Below are positions 1 through 8,081 of a stretch of 60,537 nt of DNA, one piece after another. The translations under genes were made by a program, and so were the position numbers. Position 1 is the stretch's first letter. Each line of letters starts with the position of its first letter. The stretch comes from Acidobacteriota bacterium. GTDB lineage: Bacteria; Acidobacteriota; Terriglobia; Terriglobales; Acidobacteriaceae. The stretch covers positions 1 through 60,537 of the forward strand of contig JARLGJ010000007.1 in the NCBI GenBank assembly GCA_031296105.1, read 5' to 3'. Below the pieces are notes generated by a model. The model was given only the letters and a program-made list of their open reading frames with translations. It ran no database searches and was not told the origin of the DNA.

Positions 1-90
1 ATCGGCCGGAATCCGCTGCTCCAAGGTCACATAACTGAACATCGCCGCCTGCTGCTTGTCGTCTCCACGCATGCTTCGTTTGTAAAACAT
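1..90 (-). CDS. Transposase, N-terminal fragment (cut by window edge)
   Basis: The frame is open from an ATG at 90 to the window edge, giving 30 residues. They include MRGDDKQQ, then MFSYVTLEQRIPAD. This is the usual N-terminus of IS5/IS1182-like (DDE) transposases, which begin with a short leader and an MFSYVxxEQRxPxD block. A GAGG ribosome site lies five bases before the ATG at 90. A second ATG at 72 would start at MRGDD. The rest of the gene lies outside the window, so neither completeness nor activity can be judged. The bases just upstream (about 91-160) probably hold one end of the insertion sequence, but I cannot fix its terminal repeat without the other end. Confidence 0.6.
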   Translation of the reverse strand, partial: MFYKRSMRGDDKQQAAMFSYVTLEQRIPAD

Positions 91-170
91 TGCAACCTCA
101 AAAACAGTGACAAACATCAAGACTTTTTCCGCAGCCTGTTTAGCCATGCCGATCAGGCGATCAATGTGCA

Positions 171-262
171 GGGCTTTAGCCCCGGAGGGAGAACCGATAG
201 ATCTCCTCAGGGGCTAAAGCCCTCTGTTTTCGTGGCTTTCTTGGCACGGCTGAAGCCGTGCC
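171..262. repeat. Two-palindrome dispersed repeat, copy 1 (inverted)
   Basis: This copy holds the palindrome GGCACGGCTGAAGCCGTGCC at 243-262, a 19-base spacer, and GGGGCTAAAGCCC at about 210-222. A further GGGCTTTAGCCCC palindrome lies at 171-183. The same unit, in the opposite orientation and with a 20-base spacer, recurs at 54458-54511 and 60484-60537. The sequence GTGTTCTGCT also follows both this copy (at about 286) and the 54.5 kb copy. The form is that of a REP-like or small non-autonomous element. The rest of 91-489 shows no gene. Confidence 0.75.
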
Positions 263-489
263 CTTTCCAAAACAATCGCAATGAAAGTGTTCTGCTACCT
301 GTTCAAGTCCAAAGGGCGCGTGCTACAAGAAGAATTCCACGCCCACGCCTAGAAAATTTGGTGTTCCGTTGCCCCAAGTTTTCTGTTCCTGAGGTTGTTC
401 CGCACCGCCCATCTTCGTCCCCGCACGCTACCCAGCCCGCCGGGCGAAGGAATACACTTGTCAGCGGTGTTTCACATTTGGGAGTTCCT

Positions 490-2544
490 ATGAAACTGAG
501 ACATTCTCTCCTTGCGGGAGCGCTGGGTTCCGCGCTCGTGCTGACCGTGGCCGGCGCGGCACAGACCTCCACGCACGGCGTCGCCATCAGCCACATCGAC
601 GCTTCGGTCAACCCGGGCGACGACTTCTTCCACTACGCCAACGGCACCTGGATCAAGCAGACGGAAATTCCCGCCGACCGCGGCTCGGTGAACGTCTTCA
701 GCCTGCTGGACAACATCAGCAGCAAGCGCACCTCGGGAATTATCGAGGACGTGGCCAAGTCGAATCCGGCCGCCGGTAGCGAAGCGCGCAAGATCGCCGA
801 CCTCTACAACTCCTACATGGACGAGAAGGCCATTGAGGACGCGGGGCTGAAGCCGGTGGAGGCACAACTGGCGTCGATCCAGAAGATCAAGGACAAGCGC
901 GAGCTGGCCAAGGCCCTGGGCGAGACGCTGCGCCTGGACGTGGACGCGCTGAACAACACCAACTTCCACACGCAGAACCTGTTTGGCCTGTGGGTGGCGC
1001 CGGGCTTCCATGACACGTCGCGCTACGCGGCCTACCTTCTGCAAGGTGGACTGGCACTGCCCGACCGCCAGTACTACCTGTCCGACAGCAAGCACATGCA
1101 GGAGGTGCGCGAGGCCTACCTGAAGCACGTGTCCACCGTGCTGAAGCTGGCCGGCTATGACAACCCCGACGCGCGCGCCAAGGCCATCTTCGACCTGGAG
1201 CACGCCATCGCCGAAAAGCACTCGTCGCTGGCCGAAAACGACGACATTCACAAGGCGGACAACACCTGGACCGCCGCCGACTTTGCAAAGAACGCGCCCG
1301 GCCTGGATTGGCGCGAGTACTTCCGCGGTGCCGGCCTGGAGAAGCAGAAGTCGTTCATCGTCTGGCAGCCCTCGGCCTTTACCGGCGAGTCGGCGCTGGT
1401 GGCTTCCACCTCTCTGGACACCTGGAAGGACTGGCTGGCCTATCACCTGCTGGAGCAGTACTCCGGCGTGTTGCCCAAGGCGTTTGCCGATGAGCGCTTC
1501 GCCTTCTTCGGGCAGACGCTGACCGGCACACCGCAGCAGCGTCCGCGCTGGCAGCGCGGCGTGGGCGTAGTCAGCGGCGTGTTGGGTGATGCCGTGGGCA
1601 AGATCTACGCGCAGCGCTACTTTACGCCGGAAGAGAAGGCGCAGGTGCAGGCCATGGTGGCCAACATCATTGAGGCCTTCCGCCAGCGCATTGACGCCCT
1701 CGACTGGATGAATCCCGCGACCAAGGCCGAGGCCAAGGCCAAGCTGAGCACGCTCTACGTCGGCATTGGCTACACCGACAAGTGGGACGACTACTCGGGC
1801 TTGCAGATCAAGGCCGGCGACATTGTGGGCAACCTCGAACGCGCATCGCTCTTCGAGTACCACACCTGGGTAAAGCGCATTGGCGCCCCGTCCGACAAAA
1901 AGGCTTGGACGATGACGCCGCAGACGGTGAACGCCGTGAACCTGCCGCTGCAGAACGCCATCGACTTCCCGGCGGCCATCCTGCAGCCTCCGTTCTACGA
2001 TCCCGAGGCTCCGGCGGCGGTGAACTACGGAGCCATCGGTGCCATCATGGGCCACGAGATCAGCCACACCTTCGATACCGAGGGCAGCACCTTCGACTCC
2101 AAGGGCGCGCTGCGCAACTGGTGGACGCCCGAAGACCTGAAGCACTTCGAGGGTGCCACCAAAAAGCTGGCCGAGCAGTATGACACTTACCATCCCTTCC
2201 CCGACGTGGCGGTGAACGGCGAGCAGACGCTGGCCGAAAACATCGCCGACGTGGCCGGCATTGCCGCTTCCTACGACGCCTTCCACGCCTCCCTGAAGGG
2301 CCAGCCCGCGCCTGAAAAGGACGGACTGACGGGCGACCAGCAGTTCTTCCTGGCCTTCGGGCAGAACTACGCCATGGTCGTTCGCGAAGCGTCGCTGCGC
2401 CGCCAGGTGGCCGTCGATTCGCACTCGCCGGGCGAATACCGTGCCTCCACCGTGCGCAACATCGACGCCTGGTACAAGGCGTTCAACATCGAAGCCGGAC
2501 GCAAGCTCTACCTCACACCTGAGGAGCGCGTGCGCATCTGGTAG
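490..2544 (+). CDS. Secreted M13-family zinc metallopeptidase (PepO/neprilysin-like)
   Basis: This 684-residue protein is a neprilysin-type endopeptidase, expected to be exported and to cleave peptides outside the cytoplasm. It starts at ATG 490 behind GGAG and opens with a signal peptide (charged start, hydrophobic core to about residue 23, then AQTS). The frame is open further upstream, but that stretch runs through intergenic repeats and is not a plausible N-terminus. The zinc site HEISH has His522, Glu523 and His526. The third ligand lies in LAENIAD (Glu583, Asp587). The C-terminus RxSTVRNxDAWYKAFN is typical of the family, and the length is usual. A strong terminator follows directly, so it is probably a single-gene unit. 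Confidence 0.93.
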   Translation: MKLRHSLLAGALGSALVLTVAGAAQTSTHGVAISHIDASVNPGDDFFHYANGTWIKQTEIPADRGSVNVFSLLDNISSKRTSGIIEDVAKSNPAAGSEARKIADLYNSYMDEKAIEDAGLKPVEAQLASIQKIKDKRELAKALGETLRLDVDALNNTNFHTQNLFGLWVAPGFHDTSRYAAYLLQGGLALPDRQYYLSDSKHMQEVREAYLKHVSTVLKLAGYDNPDARAKAIFDLEHAIAEKHSSLAENDDIHKADNTWTAADFAKNAPGLDWREYFRGAGLEKQKSFIVWQPSAFTGESALVASTSLDTWKDWLAYHLLEQYSGVLPKAFADERFAFFGQTLTGTPQQRPRWQRGVGVVSGVLGDAVGKIYAQRYFTPEEKAQVQAMVANIIEAFRQRIDALDWMNPATKAEAKAKLSTLYVGIGYTDKWDDYSGLQIKAGDIVGNLERASLFEYHTWVKRIGAPSDKKAWTMTPQTVNAVNLPLQNAIDFPAAILQPPFYDPEAPAAVNYGAIGAIMGHEISHTFDTEGSTFDSKGALRNWWTPEDLKHFEGATKKLAEQYDTYHPFPDVAVNGEQTLAENIADVAGIAASYDAFHASLKGQPAPEKDGLTGDQQFFLAFGQNYAMVVREASLRRQVAVDSHSPGEYRASTVRNIDAWYKAFNIEAGRKLYLTPEERVRIW

Positions 2545-2554
2545 CACAATCCGT

Positions 2555-2600
2555 CTGCTCCGCCGTGTGGTAATGCGGCGGAGCAGGCATACTTTTTTTT
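2555..2600 (+). terminator. Intrinsic terminator after M13 peptidase
   Basis: A perfect 11-bp stem (CTGCTCCGCCG at 2555-2565 with its complement at 2576-2586) and a 10-base loop are followed within six bases by eight T. It is ten bases past the stop codon of the peptidase gene. Confidence 0.85.
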
Positions 2601-2610
2601 GAATTGGAGA

Positions 2611-2832
2611 ATGGACGTGTCCCTGGCCTGGATGGCTGATTGCAAAATCTGCGCGCTGCGCTTTGCCCTTATGCCGCGCGAACACCATGAGGGCAAGAGC
2701 ACCGACGCCCTGACGCCGCATCAACCCGTGGGCCGCTTTGAGTGCCCGCACTGCCACGAGTTCGCCGACTATGCGACGGACGACCTGATTCCCAGCGAAG
2801 GCCGCATCTTCGCCTCACGCGCCGAGGAATAA
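2611..2832 (+). CDS. Small zinc-ribbon-like protein, unknown function
   Basis: This 73-residue protein has two Cys pairs, CKIC near the N-terminus and CPHC about 30 residues later, followed by an acidic tail. The spacing fits a small zinc ribbon. I do not recognise a named family. The start is uncertain: TTG 2599 overlaps the T-run of the preceding terminator, ATG 2611 follows GGAG very closely, and ATG 2632 (at MADCKIC) has no ribosome site. I use 2611. A palindromic terminator follows at 2855. It could be a redox or metal-binding accessory protein, but nothing around it points to a role. Confidence 0.5.
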   Translation: MDVSLAWMADCKICALRFALMPREHHEGKSTDALTPHQPVGRFECPHCHEFADYATDDLIPSEGRIFASRAEE

Positions 2833-2854
2833 CGCGGCCCGTTTCCGTATGAAG

Positions 2855-2883
2855 AAGGCCAGCCCGCGGGCTGGCCTTTTTAC
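2855..2883. terminator. Bidirectional terminator between convergent genes
   Basis: The 24-base perfect palindrome at 2855-2878 (core GGCCAGCCCGCGGGCTGGCC) is followed by five T in the plus direction. It sits between the plus-strand zinc-ribbon gene and the minus-strand thiolase gene. Confidence 0.75.
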
Positions 2884-2895
2884 TTCCCTGCCGGA

Positions 2896-4095
2896 TTATT
2901 TCTTGAGCACCGTGCACACCGTGGCACACAATACTCCGCCCACGTTGAACGTGGCCGCCACCTTCGGGTTCTTCACCTGAAGGCCAGCGGGAGCGCGTCC
3001 CATCAGCTCGTTAAAGCACCAGCCCACCATGGCCACACCGGTGGCGCCAATGGGATGTCCCTTGGCGATGAGCCCACCGGAGAGGTTGATGCCGCACTCG
3101 CCATCGACGCGCGTCTTGCCCTCGCCCCAGTAGCGCGCGCCCTGTCCGTAAGCGGCTTTGCCCAGCACCTCGGCGCCCAGGGCACTCATCACGCTGAAGC
3201 AGTCGTGCACCTCGGCCACGTTGACGTCCGCCGCGCTGACCCCGGCCATCTCGTAGGCCTTGCGCATGGCGGTCAGCGCTCCGGCCGGACGCAGTACGTC
3301 GCGCCCCGCCTTCAGCAAAGGATCGGTGGCCTGCGCGTAACCGGCAATCTCCACCACGTCCTCGCGGCTTACGCCCAGCCGCCGCAAGCCTTCTTCGGTG
3401 GCCAGAATCACGGCGGCGTAGCCGTCGGTGATCTGCGAGCAATCGTAGGTCTTCAACGGCAGGCCGTCGATGATGTAACGATTACGGTCGCCGATGGTCA
3501 CGGCCTCGGCCAGCGTGAGTTGAATCTTCTGCATCTGCGCCGTCGGGTTCAGATTGCCATTCGCGTATTCCTGCACGGCAATGCGCGAGAGGTCTTCCTC
3601 GGTCACGCCGTGCGCCTTCATGTAGGCGTCCATGACCTCCGCAAACAGATGCGGGAAGATGTACACCTTGCCGACGCGCTCGTCGGGATGCGAGAAGTAG
3701 CCCAGCGCTTTGCCGACCAGCTTGCCGTCCATTTTGCCTTCGGCGTCGCGCATCTTCTCATAGCCGAGGGCAAAGCCGATCTCGCCCCACCCCGCTTGCA
3801 GCTTGAGAATGGTGGAGAGAATGGCCTGTCCACCGGAGGCGCAGGCGTTCTCCACGGTTTCAATCGGCTTGGAAGCCAGCCCCGGCACGGAAGCCGCCAG
3901 CCCTGACACCAGCCCCTGTTCGTTGAGAGAAATGTTGCAAGCCGCACCCACCGTGCCGCAATCCAGCAGCGCGGGATCGGCGTTGATTTCCTTGCAGACG
4001 CTTTCGATTGCAGTTCTGGCAATCTCGGGAACCGTCATTCCCATCAACTTGCCGAATTTCGACTGATGATAGGCAACTACATAAATGCGTTTCAT
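2896..4095 (-). CDS. Thiolase (acetyl-CoA acetyltransferase, SCP-x-like)
   Basis: This 399-residue thiolase joins or cleaves acyl-CoA chains. The nucleophile Cys85 lies in ENACASGGQAI, HDCFSV follows in the middle, and GGLIAKGHPIGATG with a C-terminal NVGGVLCATVC complete the active site. The layout fits the SCP-x/thiolase-like branch found in lipid or steroid metabolism rather than classic FadA or PhaA. The start at ATG 4095 (MKRIYVV) follows GGAG by nine bases; an upstream GTG at 4101 is less likely. No beta-oxidation partners are nearby, so the substrate cannot be named. Confidence 0.9.
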   Translation of the reverse strand: MKRIYVVAYHQSKFGKLMGMTVPEIARTAIESVCKEINADPALLDCGTVGAACNISLNEQGLVSGLAASVPGLASKPIETVENACASGGQAILSTILKLQAGWGEIGFALGYEKMRDAEGKMDGKLVGKALGYFSHPDERVGKVYIFPHLFAEVMDAYMKAHGVTEEDLSRIAVQEYANGNLNPTAQMQKIQLTLAEAVTIGDRNRYIIDGLPLKTYDCSQITDGYAAVILATEEGLRRLGVSREDVVEIAGYAQATDPLLKAGRDVLRPAGALTAMRKAYEMAGVSAADVNVAEVHDCFSVMSALGAEVLGKAAYGQGARYWGEGKTRVDGECGINLSGGLIAKGHPIGATGVAMVGWCFNELMGRAPAGLQVKNPKVAATFNVGGVLCATVCTVLKK

Positions 4096-4254
4096 CCCCA
4101 CTCTCCATCCTCAAATGTTCACCACGAGCCCCACAACATCGATGGCGGACACGGCCCCACGCCGCCGCCTGCGAGCGCGCTAAGACAGCGCGCATCGCCT
4201 CCGTGGCGGCGACCGAGGATTTTACAGCAAGAAGCCCCGGCGGCAAATTGAATT

Positions 4255-6858
4255 TTATCGATGCAATTCGGCGGAGGGACTGAGCAGGTTGATGAGCAGG
4301 CGCATGGCGCCCGCAACGCCGCCCTGCGCCTGGCGGGTAAAGTTGAGGCCGCTGTAAATGATCCAGCCGCGGCCGTAATGCGCGTACAGCAGCGCTCCCT
4401 CCTGCGCGGGCTGTCCCGGGTCGTTCAGGCGCAGCAAGGGCCGGAAGCGTCCGTCCCAGCGGCGGGCAAAGTTGTGGCCGCGCTCTTCCTGCCAGCCGCG
4501 GAAGTCTGCATCGCCAAGCTCGTTCGGCTCCATCAGCAAAGGCTCGCGCGCGTCGATGAGTTCCACGGCCGACGCCTCGTTGCTGACTTGCTCCGTGCCC
4601 AGCTCCAGCGAGAAAGGCAGCGGCGCGTTGCGGGCAAAGCGCTCGGCATCCGTCTGGCTGAGAATGACGATAGTGCCGCCGCTCTGCGCGTACTCCAGCA
4701 GGCGGCTGCGCGCCTCGCTGAGTTCGTCGCGCGCGTCCACCGCGCCCGGGCCCAGCACAATGGCCCAATACTTGGTAAGCGGCGCATTCAATAGCGCCAG
4801 GCGGTCCAGTTCCGTCACCCGCACGCCCAGGTCGCGCAGCGTGCCGGGAATTACGTCTCCCGGCAATCCGACGTAACCCACATGCAGGTTTTCCGCGGCC
4901 TCCATGCGCGCCGTGCGCAGACTGCCCTCGGAATCGCGGAAGTCAAAACCTGTCTCACCCAGCGGTGTGCGCACCTCGGCGTAGCCCTGGTCGTACACCT
5001 GATTCCTCCAGCGCACCACGGCGCGCACGGGGATGATTCCTTCGGCGGGATTATCCTGCACCATGTAGAAGCGGTAGCCATGCTCCTCGCCCTTGCGTGC
5101 AATCTCCAGCACCTCGTGTTCGGGCTCCACGTGCCAGCCCGTGGGAGCGTGCACCGAAAGCAATCCGTGGTCCAGTGCATCGGCGTTATTGCGCACGCGC
5201 ACCTCCACCTCACCCACCAGCGAGGCAAAGCGGTTCCAATGCAACCGCGGCTCCACGACAACGGAAACCGCAGGCGCCACCATCAGCCGCTGCAGGCGCG
5301 CGCCATCGGTGCCTGTCACATCGGCCGAGGCCCGCACCAACTCGCCGGCAATTTCCAGCTCGGCCTCCACGCGGGCCGCCGGCGGAGGCAGCGCGCGCGT
5401 GGCGTTGCGCTCGTCAAGCGTGCGATACGCCGCGTCCTCTTCGTTATCCAGCAGATATTGCGGACGGGTGTAAGGGGCGTTCAAGGGGACGCGTCCGGTG
5501 AAGCGCGCCGTCCGCGCGCCCTCGCGCCACTCGCGCAAGGCGCTCCATCGGCTGCCTTCGCCAATCAATTCCACGCGGGCCACGCGCACGGACGGGTCCG
5601 CGTCAATCCGCGCCTCCACGGCAAACTCTTCGCCCGGCGTCACCACCCAGGGCTCGGAGTCGTTCCCTACGCGCTGCGCAGCGAGCGTGACGCCCGCCAC
5701 TTGCAGCAGCGCCGCTTCCGCCGCGTGCCGTTTGGACTCCAACTCCACACGCAATAAGGCCACGCCGCGCACCGCGCTCTCCGCGCTGAAGACCGGCGCC
5801 AGGCGGTCCTGCAAGGCGCGCAACTGGCTGAGATACTCGGCCAGGTTCGCCGCGCACGTCTCGCGATTGCCCGCGCTTTCCGCGGCCGCCACGGCCGCCG
5901 CGCTCATGGCGCGCAAACGCCCCAGCACCTGCGCCTGTTCTCCACGGCTCAACTCCGCTTCGGAAGCCAAAGACTCCAGCCGCGTATCCATGCCCGCCGA
6001 AAGCTTCACCGCTCCAGAGGACATGGCGTATCCGGCAGCGGAGTCAATCATGCGATAGCGGCGCGCTGCCTCGCGCGGCGCGTGCCACAGCCCGGCCTGC
6101 GAGGCTTCTTCCGCCAGCGCCGCCTGCTCCAGTTGCAGCCAGCTCTGCGCTTCGTGCTCGCCGCGCGCGGAGGCGTCGAACGCGAACGTGGCGTCCTCGC
6201 CATGCACCAGCGCAAATAAGCGGCGCGGCTGCCACGGCTCCAGTCCGTTCTTCAGTTGTTCCGGAAAACGCTTCTCGTCGGCGGCGGCCTGGAACGCCTC
6301 GCGCGCCAGAATGATTGTGGCCGCGTGCTGTCCGTCGCCATCCGGTGAGGCTGGGTCGAAGGGCACAAGCACCACGTCCGGACGCGTCTCGCGAATGACG
6401 CGCACCATGTCGGCCAGCGCCGTATCGTGGCCCAGCCAGCGGTCGAAGACCTCGTCCGCCTTGCGCGCAAATCCAAAGTCCACCAGGCGGGTAAAGCGCT
6501 GCGCCGTGCCGGAGTGCGCGTCGGCCGCGACCTGCTCCATGCTGCGCGTCAGGGCCTGTTCGGAGGGTGCGACAATGCCGAAACGGCTCACCTGGCGCTC
6601 GCCGCGCGTCAGCGTCAGCAGCGTAAGTTCAGCGCCCTGGCGCGAAAGCGCAAGCATCAGCGCTTCGTCCTCATCGCCGGGATGCGCCGCAATTTGCAGC
6701 ACGCGCAGAGACGTGTTCAGCCCCGCCAGCCGCGCGTGCAGCGGCAGCCCGCTGTTTGCCACGGGCGCGGGCACCACCTGTGCCCAGGCCAGCGAAGACG
6801 CCAGCGCCACGCCCAGCACCAGGGCCGCACGACTTCCGAAGATTCCGCGCAGAGTCAC
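4255..6858 (-). CDS. Large secreted PIG-L/LmbE-family protein with C-terminal GATase-like domain
   Basis: The 867-residue product starts at GTG 6858 behind AAGGA, and a clear signal peptide follows (ALVLGVALASSLAWAQ). Residues about 40-230 form a PIG-L/LmbE N-acetylglucosaminyl-deacetylase-like domain with AHPGDEDE, a variant of the family metal motif AHPDDE in which the first Asp is Gly. The middle part is beta-rich and may be Ig-like. The last 250 residues (from about LHVGYVGLPGD) resemble a glutamine-amidotransferase/ThuA-like fold. This is far longer than a simple PIG-L enzyme (about 230 residues) but such multidomain forms are common in Acidobacteriota. The Gly in the motif may alter metal binding. 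Substrate unknown. Confidence 0.8.
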   Translation of the reverse strand: MTLRGIFGSRAALVLGVALASSLAWAQVVPAPVANSGLPLHARLAGLNTSLRVLQIAAHPGDEDEALMLALSRQGAELTLLTLTRGERQVSRFGIVAPSEQALTRSMEQVAADAHSGTAQRFTRLVDFGFARKADEVFDRWLGHDTALADMVRVIRETRPDVVLVPFDPASPDGDGQHAATIILAREAFQAAADEKRFPEQLKNGLEPWQPRRLFALVHGEDATFAFDASARGEHEAQSWLQLEQAALAEEASQAGLWHAPREAARRYRMIDSAAGYAMSSGAVKLSAGMDTRLESLASEAELSRGEQAQVLGRLRAMSAAAVAAAESAGNRETCAANLAEYLSQLRALQDRLAPVFSAESAVRGVALLRVELESKRHAAEAALLQVAGVTLAAQRVGNDSEPWVVTPGEEFAVEARIDADPSVRVARVELIGEGSRWSALREWREGARTARFTGRVPLNAPYTRPQYLLDNEEDAAYRTLDERNATRALPPPAARVEAELEIAGELVRASADVTGTDGARLQRLMVAPAVSVVVEPRLHWNRFASLVGEVEVRVRNNADALDHGLLSVHAPTGWHVEPEHEVLEIARKGEEHGYRFYMVQDNPAEGIIPVRAVVRWRNQVYDQGYAEVRTPLGETGFDFRDSEGSLRTARMEAAENLHVGYVGLPGDVIPGTLRDLGVRVTELDRLALLNAPLTKYWAIVLGPGAVDARDELSEARSRLLEYAQSGGTIVILSQTDAERFARNAPLPFSLELGTEQVSNEASAVELIDAREPLLMEPNELGDADFRGWQEERGHNFARRWDGRFRPLLRLNDPGQPAQEGALLYAHYGRGWIIYSGLNFTRQAQGGVAGAMRLLINLLSPSAELHR

Positions 6859-6903
6859 TGCTTCCTTGTATCCGTTCCGCACCGCGCCGTGCAACCGTAA
6901 AAC

Positions 6904-6938
6904 GCAAAAAAGCCGGAGGCAATTCGCTCCGGCTTCCT
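6904..6938 (-). terminator. Terminator of hypA-hypB
   Basis: A 9-bp stem (6910-6918 with 6927-6935) closes an 8-base loop. Reading on the minus strand, it is followed by six T. It lies 16 bases past the hypB stop codon and before the PIG-L gene. Confidence 0.8.
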
Positions 6939-6953
6939 TTGATGTGATCCGGC

Positions 6954-7628
6954 TTAGGCCGAGACCAGTTCGCCGCTCTTTACGGCCTTGATCTTTGCGT
7001 CCAGCCAGGCAATCCACGTGTCAAGCCCATTGCCCTTGCTGGAGGTCTCGATGATCTCCATGCCGGGATGCACACTGCGCGCGTTCTTCTTCGCCAGTTC
7101 GGCATCAAACGAAAGGTAAGGCAGCAGGTCCACCTTGCTCAGCAGCATCAGCTCGCTGCGCACAAAGATCGACGGATACTTCAAGGGCTTGTCCTCGCCC
7201 TCGGTCACGCTCAGCATCACGATCTTGAAGTGCTCGCCCAGATCGTAGCTGGTGGGACACACCAGGTTGCCCACGTTCTCAATGATGAGCATGTCGAACG
7301 TATCCAGCGGCCAATCTTCCAGGTGCTTGGTGATCATCTTGGCGTCCAGGTGGCAGGTGCCGCCGGTGATGATCTGCTTCACCGGGAATCCCCACTGAGC
7401 CAGGCGCTTGGCGTCGTTTTCCGTCTGCAGGTCGCCGGTCAGCAAGCGCACGCGGCGGCCTTTATCCAACCGCTCCAGGGTGCGCTCAAGCAGCGTCGTC
7501 TTGCCCGAACCCGGCGAGCTGATGATGTTTACCACCAGGATCTTGTGCTCGCGGAACTTCGCGCGCAGTTCCTCCGCCAGCTTCTGGTTCTCATTCAGAA
7601 CTTTCTTTTCCACCACAATCTGACTCAT
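6954..7628 (-). CDS. hypB: Hydrogenase/urease nickel-insertion GTPase HypB
   Basis: HypB (224 residues) is a SIMIBI GTPase that delivers nickel with HypA to NiFe hydrogenase or urease. The P-loop SPGSGKTT is at residues 38-45. The G-domain metal site is present: Cys92-His93 in GGTCHLDAKM and Cys124 in NLVCPTSYDLGE. The N-terminal high-affinity CxxCGC nickel motif and the His-rich stretch of some homologues are both missing. Its start overlaps the hypA stop by four bases (ATGA), so the pair is translationally coupled. No hydrogenase or urease structural gene is in this window. Confidence 0.93.
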   Translation of the reverse strand: MSQIVVEKKVLNENQKLAEELRAKFREHKILVVNIISSPGSGKTTLLERTLERLDKGRRVRLLTGDLQTENDAKRLAQWGFPVKQIITGGTCHLDAKMITKHLEDWPLDTFDMLIIENVGNLVCPTSYDLGEHFKIVMLSVTEGEDKPLKYPSIFVRSELMLLSKVDLLPYLSFDAELAKKNARSVHPGMEIIETSSKGNGLDTWIAWLDAKIKAVKSGELVSA

Positions 7629-7972
7629 TCATCCACCTCGACAAATGCAATCTGCAGCTCTTCGCCGGCAATCAACTCGGTCTCTGTCTCTCCGCACTGG
7701 GGACACTGGGTGGCCCAGTTGGCGGCGCGGAATTCATTCGCGCACTTGGGACATCGCTGCCGGCGCGGCACTTCTTCAATCTCCAGAGCCATCGTCTCCC
7801 ACGGCGTGTCCTTCACCGAACACTCGTAGCCAAAGCGCAGGCAGTCCACGTCCAACCCGGCCAGTTCGCCCACGCGCAGGCCGACCTTGGTAAAACGCGC
7901 TCCCGCGGGCTGCTGCTTGCGGATTTCTTCCAGTTGATCGAGTACGGACGCGACGATGGAAAGCTCGTGCAT
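7625..7972 (-). CDS. hypA: Hydrogenase nickel-insertion protein HypA
   Basis: HypA (115 residues) binds nickel through the conserved N-terminal Met-His-Glu and carries a structural zinc site, here Cys74, Cys77, Cys90 and Cys93 (CPKC and CPQC). Its length is usual for the family. It is the first gene of a two-gene unit with hypB. Upstream, it faces the divergent decarboxylase gene across about 110 bases, which must hold both promoters. Confidence 0.93.
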   Translation of the reverse strand: MHELSIVASVLDQLEEIRKQQPAGARFTKVGLRVGELAGLDVDCLRFGYECSVKDTPWETMALEIEEVPRRQRCPKCANEFRAANWATQCPQCGETETELIAGEELQIAFVEVDE

Positions 7973-8081
7973 AAAGGCCCCTGAATCGGACTGTTTTCAT
8001 TCTCTCACAATCCGCCCGCGCCACGGATTTCACCGCGCTTGGCCCGTCGTCCGCGCTAAAATCATTTTTTTCGGAGAACTC

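Noticed and set aside
472..2757. Very long minus-strand open frame (761 codons) opposite the M13 peptidase gene
   Set aside because: It is a mirror of the codon bias of a high-GC gene. It has no family motifs, and the peptidase motifs on the plus strand are unmistakable.
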